From: an uncultured Armatimonadota bacterium
Lineage (GTDB): Bacteria; Armatimonadota; Armatimonadia; Armatimonadales; Armatimonadaceae
Assembly: GCA_903881535.1 (NCBI GenBank)
Contig: CAIRTT010000035.1
Span: 1-11,581, forward strand
Direction: 5' to 3'
DNA length: 11,581 nt
Made by a program: the position numbers and the translations under genes. Under the pieces are notes generated by a model. The model was not told the origin of the DNA. It ran no database searches and worked only from the letters and a program-made list of their open reading frames with translations. This document shows, piece by piece, positions 7,514-11,581 of the stretch; the first letter of the stretch is position 1, and every line of letters starts with the position of its first letter.

Positions 7514-8071
7514 CTAGGAAAGGATGTCTTCTGTTGCAAAGCGCTGCCGGAGTGTCTTGATCAGGCGGGACTTCCGCGCCCGGGCGGCCTCAAGGGAAAC
7601 CCCAAGAGCATCTGCCAGCTCGGCGGTATTCCACCCGTGACCGATGGCATCGAGTACCGCATAGTCACTCAGGGGCACAGCCGAATAGATCAGCGCCGCG
7701 ATGCTCTGATCGGTGATCATGTCAGCAATCATCCGGTCCGCAGCGACCTGGCCTTCGATGATGTCATCTTTTCCGAACTCACCATCAGGATCGATAAAGC
7801 GCTGACCATGCTTGGACTTGCTGGCGTAATAGCGCTTTATATGCCACTGCAGCTGTGTCCAGACATAAGCAGGGGCGCTCGTGTTCAGCTCGGGCTTATA
7901 GTCGATGATCACTTGATGGATGAGATTTTGGACAACATCTTCCGCTTGATCCGCCGGGCAGCCACTTTTTCGAACACGGCTGATGAGCTTTGGACGTAGC
8001 TCATGACATGCCTGCATGATTGGGGATGCGTTTCGACGATGCTCAAAGCGGTTTCGTGGAGTAGGTGTCAT
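7514..8071 (-). CDS. Sigma-70 family (ECF-like) RNA polymerase sigma factor
   Basis: The 185-residue product reads as a two-domain sigma factor. Residues about 20-82 match region 2: an acidic helix CPADQAEDVVQNLIHQV (38-54), followed by the aromatic/basic stretch YVWTQLQWHIKRYYA (69-83) expected for -10 recognition and melting. A charged linker (about 84-118) is followed by region 4, where LSDYAVLDAIGHGWNTAELA (134-153) and DALGVSLEAARARKSRLIKTL (split at 154-164 and 165-174) form the helix-turn-helix that reads the -35 element. ATG 8071 has GAGG nine bases upstream and a consensus promoter just before it. No anti-sigma gene is adjacent. The next gene in the same direction is the DUF1553 gene, 111 bases on. 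Divergence from typical ECF sequences is noticeable, so the subgroup is not assigned. Confidence 0.8.
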   Translation of the reverse strand: MTPTPRNRFEHRRNASPIMQACHELRPKLISRVRKSGCPADQAEDVVQNLIHQVIIDYKPELNTSAPAYVWTQLQWHIKRYYASKSKHGQRFIDPDGEFGKDDIIEGQVAADRMIADMITDQSIAALIYSAVPLSDYAVLDAIGHGWNTAELADALGVSLEAARARKSRLIKTLRQRFATEDILS

Positions 8072-8103
8072 TTCAAATATCCTCGGCCATCAAACTATAT
8101 TTC

Positions 8104-8132
8104 ATTATATTCAGTGAATTCACAAATGTCAA
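8104..8132 (-). promoter_or_regulatory. Consensus sigma-70 promoter of the sigma-factor gene with palindromic spacer
   Basis: On the minus strand a perfect TTGACA (8132-8127) and a perfect TATAAT (8109-8104) are separated by exactly 17 bases. Transcription would start near 8097, giving a leader of about 26 bases that holds the GAGG site. The spacer contains two overlapping perfect palindromes: GTGAATTCAC (8114-8123) and ATTCAGTGAAT (8109-8119, plus-strand reading). Such a dyad between the -35 and -10 boxes is a typical place for a repressor to bind. Confidence 0.8.
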
Positions 8133-8309
8133 CATGCAACCAAATCGCCAGACTGCAAATATTTTGGGTGGTTTGCTGCACAAGAGAAAACTCTGCCGGG
8201 CAGGGGATATCCGGAAAGGACATTTAAAAATGTTTTCAGGGATGTGGATGACCGCGGTGGGCAACCAAGATGACAGCTATCTGAGCTTAGGGGGATGCGG
8301 AAATCGACG
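8133..8309. other. Intergenic stretch without a supported gene
   Basis: This AT-richer stretch separates the sigma-factor promoter from the end of the membrane-protein gene. Open frames crossing it on either strand run over the promoter or into neighbouring genes, and their products have no recognisable domain. A short AT-rich inverted repeat, ACATTT/AAATGT, sits near 8220-8233 and is followed by TTTT. It is too weak to call a terminator. I see nothing else. Confidence 0.5.
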
Positions 8310-8684
8310 CTATTTGGCGCTTGCCCTGTGGTGCGTCACGATTAGCCAAAGCGTAATCGCATGCACGATTGCAACCACGATATTACTGATCACGATGGGA
8401 TTTGTCAGCGAACCCACTGTAAAAGGCGTCGTGACCTTGTAGCAGATCTGCATTGCTAGCATCGGAGCGACCAACATAGGATTCCGCTGCATCCACAATC
8501 CAATAGACAGGATCAGGATGCTCACGTACATCGACAACAAGATTCCACGCGCAGGCGTGGCAGGCCCCCAAACATCAACAAATGGTGTGAGGTTCAAAAT
8601 CAAGACGGTGCATACGGGTATGAGAACTGCGATGTTCAGCCCTAGCGAAACACGTACCATCCGCAACACGTTGTTGGTGCTCAT
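8310..8684 (-). CDS. Small four-helix integral membrane protein, unknown family
   Basis: The 124-residue product has four predicted membrane helices at about 12-31, 46-66, 69-88 and 97-117, and short polar ends (N-terminal STNN, C-terminal HHRASAK). A loop with WGPATPARG (39-47) precedes helix 2 and is the most distinctive phrase. I cannot tie it to a named family. The ATG at 8684 is preferred over an upstream in-frame TTG (8705) because a strong AAGGAG lies upstream of it with nine bases between GGAG and the ATG. The gene lies 93 bases downstream of the STAS-HTH gene stop. A five-base-stem hairpin between them (8754-8766) lacks a T run, so the two may or may not share a transcript. A function cannot be given. 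Confidence 0.7.
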   Translation of the reverse strand: MSTNNVLRMVRVSLGLNIAVLIPVCTVLILNLTPFVDVWGPATPARGILLSMYVSILILSIGLWMQRNPMLVAPMLAMQICYKVTTPFTVGSLTNPIVISNIVVAIVHAITLWLIVTHHRASAK

Positions 8685-8753
8685 CACACGCCACTCCTTC
8701 AACAATCGACAGTGTTCAGTGCATCGGTTTACCCAATTTTAGGATGACATTTA

Positions 8754-8766
8754 TGCTGAGGCAGCA
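8754..8766. repeat. Short inverted repeat after the STAS-HTH gene
   Basis: TGCTG-AGG-CAGCA forms a five-pair stem with a three-base loop, beginning 12 bases past the stop codon of the minus-strand gene at 8778. No T run follows on either strand. At best it is a weak terminator or an RNA-stabilising hairpin. Confidence 0.3.
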
Positions 8767-8777
8767 CTAATCGTCGA

Positions 8778-9437
8778 TCAGCAGACTGGGAAAAACGTGC
8801 GGCTTCGTCCGCTGCGCGGTGATCCGCTGTCCGCATCGCTGCCGGACTCCGATGTCTTAACAAGCAAATGCAGCTGGCTCAAACTCGTGAGGCGGTTGGA
8901 ACGCGCGGATGCGGCAATCTTTGAACCTGACTTTTCTGCAATTTCATCGAAGGCAGCTGCATCGAGCGACCCACGCTCCACCGCAAACTCCCAGGTCTCC
9001 CGTAGCTCACGGCTGAGCTCACCGAGAATCTCTGGGTTGTCACTTTCATGCAAGTAAATCACCCAAACAGTTTCTAAATAACGCATTAAAGCGCGTAATG
9101 TCTCGCGCAGCTGCACGCTGACGCCACGGAGCACGAGATAGCACCCGATGCCATCCTCCATCAGCTGCACCGATGTCCGCGCTTTGTTGAGCTCAAATGC
9201 AACGGCAACATCGAGCATCAGGACACCCGACAAATCGATATCCAACACACAGACACCCGTCGGCTCCAGGTCTTCCACATACGCGGCAATCGCACGGCGC
9301 AGCTCACGGCCCGCATCTTTACCAGTGATAATCAATTTGCTTGCAACAGGCTCTTCACCCTGCGCCACAACGAATGCACTCGGCACATGAGATGGCTTTA
9401 CAACAAAAGGAGGCAGGTGCAAAAGATGATTATTCAC
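8778..9437 (-). CDS. STAS-like (DUF4325-type) domain fused to a C-terminal helix-turn-helix
   Basis: The 219-residue product has two recognisable parts. Residues about 32-130 look like a STAS-like fold of the DUF4325 type. An alternating beta/alpha pattern includes VCVLDIDLSGVLMLDVAVAF (62-81), where the buried strand precedes the switch-like loop, then CYLVLRGVSVQLRETLRAL (99-117) and WVIYLH (125-130). Residues about 137-195 are helical and end in ASARSNRLTSLSQLHLL (176-192), which resembles the recognition helix of a winged helix-turn-helix (the A-S-N-R-L-x-x-L-x-x-L-x-L-L pattern). The tail is Ser/Asp/Arg-rich. The start is GTG 9437, without a Shine-Dalgarno sequence but seven bases after a TGATACACT extended -10 box. 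It is divergent from the LPS permease genes. A regulatory role is inference. Confidence 0.65.
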   Translation of the reverse strand: MNNHLLHLPPFVVKPSHVPSAFVVAQGEEPVASKLIITGKDAGRELRRAIAAYVEDLEPTGVCVLDIDLSGVLMLDVAVAFELNKARTSVQLMEDGIGCYLVLRGVSVQLRETLRALMRYLETVWVIYLHESDNPEILGELSRELRETWEFAVERGSLDAAAFDEIAEKSGSKIAASARSNRLTSLSQLHLLVKTSESGSDADSGSPRSGRSRTFFPVC

Positions 9438-9473
9438 TGGGTTCAGTGTATCACTTTACACGCAGTGGATATA
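9435..9473 (-). promoter_or_regulatory. Candidate leaderless promoter and nested dyads of the STAS-HTH gene
   Basis: On the minus strand an extended -10 box TGATACACT ends seven bases before the GTG start, so the predicted transcription start coincides with the start codon. The -35 position (9468-9473) reads TATATC, a poor match. Overlapping inverted repeats crowd the region: CACTG/CAGTG (9435-9439, 9444-9448), AGTG/CACT (9445-9448, 9452-9455) and GTGTA/TACAC (9446-9450, 9457-9461). They could be an operator. Confidence 0.45.
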
Positions 9474-9500
9474 GGTAACCGCCCCAATTACACACCCCAG

Positions 9501-9537
9501 TTGGCGCACCCCACCCTACCCCGTACAATCTAGCCAG
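9501..9537 (+). promoter_or_regulatory. Leaderless promoter of the first Lpt permease gene
   Basis: TTGGCG (9501-9506, four of six consensus bases) and TACAAT (9524-9529, five of six) are exactly 17 bases apart. Seven bases separate the -10 box from the GTG at 9537, so transcription is expected to begin at the start codon itself. The bases before the GTG contain no Shine-Dalgarno sequence, and neither do those before the alternative ATG at 9558. This agrees with a leaderless mRNA. Confidence 0.65.
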
Positions 9538-10619
9538 TGTTCCGCATCCACGACCGAATGATCACCCGCGAGCTCATCACGCCGCTGGCCATCGGTTTGT
9601 TTCTTTTTCTTGTGATGCTCGTCGGGAACACCCTCTACGCCATCCTCGAACAGCTCCTCCGCGAACGCTGGCCACTCTCGTTCGTCGGGCGGCTGCTAAT
9701 CCTGAATATCCCGACGGCGATGCAGCTAGCTCTCCCGGTTGCCTGCGCCCTTGCGCCGGGACTAGCGTGGTCGCGCCTCACACGCGATGGCGAAACGACA
9801 GCCCTCCGCGCCGCCGGCATCCCAATCATCCGCCAAGCCACGCCGGTGATCGCCCTCGGGTGCATTTGCGCCTTGGTAGCATCCACTCTCACCGAACGCA
9901 TCGTCCCACGGACCTGGGCCGCGCAAACCAATGTCGAAGGCTGGCTGACTGCTCTTCCAAGCACCACCATCGACCGCTCATTGACATTCAACGTCAGCCC
10001 AATCACCCTCTCTTGGTGGAAGACACGAAAGCTTGACCGAACAGCCTTTAAAATGGAGCAGGTGACGGTGCTGGACCGCGGCACGGATGGCGGCTCAGCA
10101 CGCATCACGATTGCCCCAACGGCTGAATACCGTAACAGCACTTGGATACTTAATGATGCCAGTATCCACGCGCTTGACAGGAATGGTCGCACCATCTGGG
10201 ATGCCCACGCGGATCGTCAGCTCCTTGCGCTGAATGCCGATTTTCAAAGCGGTGTGATTACCAGCGGTGGCGAGCAGCTGCAAAACCGCTCACGCGCGGA
10301 TATCGAGGTGATGCTTCGTTTCACAGCCGACCCACAGCGCCGGCGCGAGCTTGAGACCGCTCTCCAAAGCAAACCCGCCATCCCTCTTATTTGTATCGGG
10401 CTAGCCCTCTGCGGCATCCCGCTCGCTATCCGCACGCGGCATCAAGGCCCCTTCGCTGCCGTCGTCGGTGCGCTGGCCCTGGTCGCAGCATCCCAGCTGG
10501 GACTTTTCATCCTGCAGACGCTTTCGATCCGCGGCATCATCCCGCCAATACTGGTTGCCACTCTCCCGGCGGGCATCCTTGTCATCGCAGGCGCGATCGG
10601 TATCCGGAGGGCGGAATGA
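9537..10619 (+). CDS. LptF/LptG (YjgP/YjgQ) family LPS export permease, first copy
   Basis: LptF and LptG are the inner-membrane subunits that, with the LptB ATPase, pull lipopolysaccharide out of the membrane toward the outer surface. This 360-residue protein has the family layout. Three N-terminal helices (about 13-36, 54-78, 101-120) come first, then a periplasmic beta domain of about 150 residues (122-275), then three C-terminal helices (about 280-298, 305-327, 335-355). Family signatures are WSRLTRDGETTALRAAGIP (78-96) after helix 2, and SKPAIPLICIGLALCGIPLA (278-297) at helix 4. GTG 9537 fits the N-terminal phrase FRIHDRMITRELITP. It is first in a tandem pair and overlaps the next gene by four bases. 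By order it may be LptF, but sequence alone does not decide F versus G. Confidence 0.9.
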   Translation: MFRIHDRMITRELITPLAIGLFLFLVMLVGNTLYAILEQLLRERWPLSFVGRLLILNIPTAMQLALPVACALAPGLAWSRLTRDGETTALRAAGIPIIRQATPVIALGCICALVASTLTERIVPRTWAAQTNVEGWLTALPSTTIDRSLTFNVSPITLSWWKTRKLDRTAFKMEQVTVLDRGTDGGSARITIAPTAEYRNSTWILNDASIHALDRNGRTIWDAHADRQLLALNADFQSGVITSGGEQLQNRSRADIEVMLRFTADPQRRRELETALQSKPAIPLICIGLALCGIPLAIRTRHQGPFAAVVGALALVAASQLGLFILQTLSIRGIIPPILVATLPAGILVIAGAIGIRRAE

Positions 10620-11581
10620 CACGAACAGACCGCTATGTCCTGCGTGAAGCCCTCCTACCATTGATTCTCAGTCTCCTGATCGCAACAGTCATGATCATAC
10701 TTCTGCAGCTGCAACAGGAGCTTGGCGGCGCGGGTCGGTCGGGGATGTCACCTGACCTCCTCGGGATGCGTGTCCTGCGGGCATTGCCGCAAGTGATTTC
10801 ACTCGCGATGCCGATAGCGTGTGCGCTGGGATGTTCGCTCGCAGCCAACCGCATTTGCCGGGATAACGAAACGATCGCGATGCGGGCTGCCGGTCTGCGC
10901 CTCCCACAAATCCACCGCTCCCTGACCGTTATGGGCGCTGTGTTGGCCATCATCGCGCTTGGCCTCACAGACCTCGCGCCGCGTATCGCCGCCGGCGGAC
11001 AACCCATGTTCGCAAGCCCGCAGGAAACCTTGTTTGCGGGTGCGCTCCCGGATGCCAAAACGCAGCAGCTAGTGGCGTTCAGTGCATCGATGCCAGCCGG
11101 CAAAGCCGCGCGCCAGCTGGTGGATGTCATTATCGTCAAAGGAACATCCGTGATCACCGCCCCACTAGGGATTTACACCCGCGGGCACTTGATGCTCAAG
11201 GGCGGAGTGGTGCATGCGTATGGCCCGAAGGGGATGCTCCAGAGTGAAACGGGATTTGCAACGCGGGATGTCATAGTTACCCTGGATTTTGTGAGTGTGC
11301 CGAGTTTGATTGGCGGGGATGCGAGTACGCGGACGCTCTTTGAGCTTGCGACGATGTCGCGAGCGGCACGCAACCAAGGGGACATCGCCAAACTCAACGG
11401 ACTTGAAGCAAGTCTGTGGTTTCGGATTGCGTTACCCACAATGTGCCTTGCGTTTGCGATTATCTGTCCGCCGCTTGCCATCCGTTTCAGTCAAGCGGGA
11501 AGCTTTGCAGGCATCCTCATCAGCATCATTTTGGCGTTTGTCACCTGGAACACACTGTTGCTTTTGCAGGCAGCATCGGGA
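10616..11581 (+). CDS. LptF/LptG (YjgP/YjgQ) family LPS export permease, second copy, 3'-partial
   Basis: The frame begins at ATG 10616, overlapping the preceding stop as ATGA, with GGAGG (10606-10610) five bases upstream. It stays open for 322 codons to the window end, so the C-terminus is missing. Helices are predicted at about 13-32, 55-76 and 103-122, then a soluble domain (about 125-265), then helices at about 268-288 and 294-317. Signatures match the first copy: RICRDNETIAMRAAGL (79-94) after helix 2, and ASLWFRIALPTMCLAFAII (265-283) leading into PPLAIRF (285-291). As the partner of the upstream permease it would complete the LptFG heterodimer. The overlap and the strong ribosome-binding site indicate a coupled operon. 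Assignment as LptG rests on order only. Confidence 0.88.
   Translation, partial: MTRTDRYVLREALLPLILSLLIATVMIILLQLQQELGGAGRSGMSPDLLGMRVLRALPQVISLAMPIACALGCSLAANRICRDNETIAMRAAGLRLPQIHRSLTVMGAVLAIIALGLTDLAPRIAAGGQPMFASPQETLFAGALPDAKTQQLVAFSASMPAGKAARQLVDVIIVKGTSVITAPLGIYTRGHLMLKGGVVHAYGPKGMLQSETGFATRDVIVTLDFVSVPSLIGGDASTRTLFELATMSRAARNQGDIAKLNGLEASLWFRIALPTMCLAFAIICPPLAIRFSQAGSFAGILISIILAFVTWNTLLLLQAASG

Noticed and set aside
8073..8264. Minus-strand 63-codon frame ending just before the sigma start
   Set aside because: It spans the consensus promoter of the sigma gene, so it would not be on the sigma transcript; composition looks random.
8065..8442. Plus-strand frame of 125 codons, divergent from the sigma gene
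   Set aside because: It starts inside the sigma-gene leader, runs through the sigma promoter and overlaps the membrane-protein gene antisense. No ribosome-binding site or known motif.
1..11581. CRISPR arrays, tRNA or rRNA genes, insertion sequences, phage genes
   Set aside because: No regularly spaced direct repeats, cloverleaf-like segments, transposase or phage motifs were seen on either strand.

Overview
The window looks like a chromosomal segment of a diderm (LPS-bearing) environmental bacterium of moderate-to-high GC. Tandem LptF/LptG-type permeases imply an outer membrane. The adjacent PSCyt1/DUF1549/DUF1553 and Tat-exported DUF1501 genes belong to families that are abundant in Planctomycetota and Verrucomicrobiota and also occur in Acidobacteriota and Armatimonadota. 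My weak guess is Armatimonadota or a PVC-group lineage. No rRNA or marker gene is present to settle this.

Layout. (1) Bases 1-3062, plus strand: the 3' end of a membrane protein, then nadD (NAD synthesis), rsfS (ribosomal silencing factor with a very long acidic tail), and a protein made of two zinc ribbons, a helical segment and a membrane hairpin. The first and last of these four share a P-G-x-G-H hairpin motif. (2) Bases 3087-7402, minus strand: a two-gene unit encoding a c-type-cytochrome/DUF1549/DUF1553 protein with an inserted discoidin-like domain, then a Tat-signal DUF1501 protein. It converges on region 1. (3) Bases 7514-8071, minus strand: a small sigma-70-family (ECF-like) factor. 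It has a textbook TTGACA-17-TATAAT promoter whose spacer holds overlapping palindromes. (4) Bases 8310-9437, minus strand: a 124-residue four-helix membrane protein of unknown family and a STAS-like plus helix-turn-helix protein. (5) Bases 9537-11581, plus strand: two overlapping LptF/LptG-family permease genes, the second cut by the window end.

How the genes fit together. nadD-rsfS is a common housekeeping pair. The DUF1553/DUF1501 pair is a recurring exported pair of uncertain biochemistry, and here it lies directly downstream of a sigma factor, which is a candidate regulator. The two permeases would form the membrane part of the LPS export ABC transporter; the ATPase is not in view. The strongest non-genic signal is the 99-bp divergent gap at 9438-9536. 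Both flanking genes start with GTG, neither has a Shine-Dalgarno sequence, and each start sits seven bases after a -10-like box, as expected for leaderless transcripts. I see no CRISPR array, tRNA, rRNA, insertion sequence or phage gene, and no clearly new multi-gene defence or mobile system.
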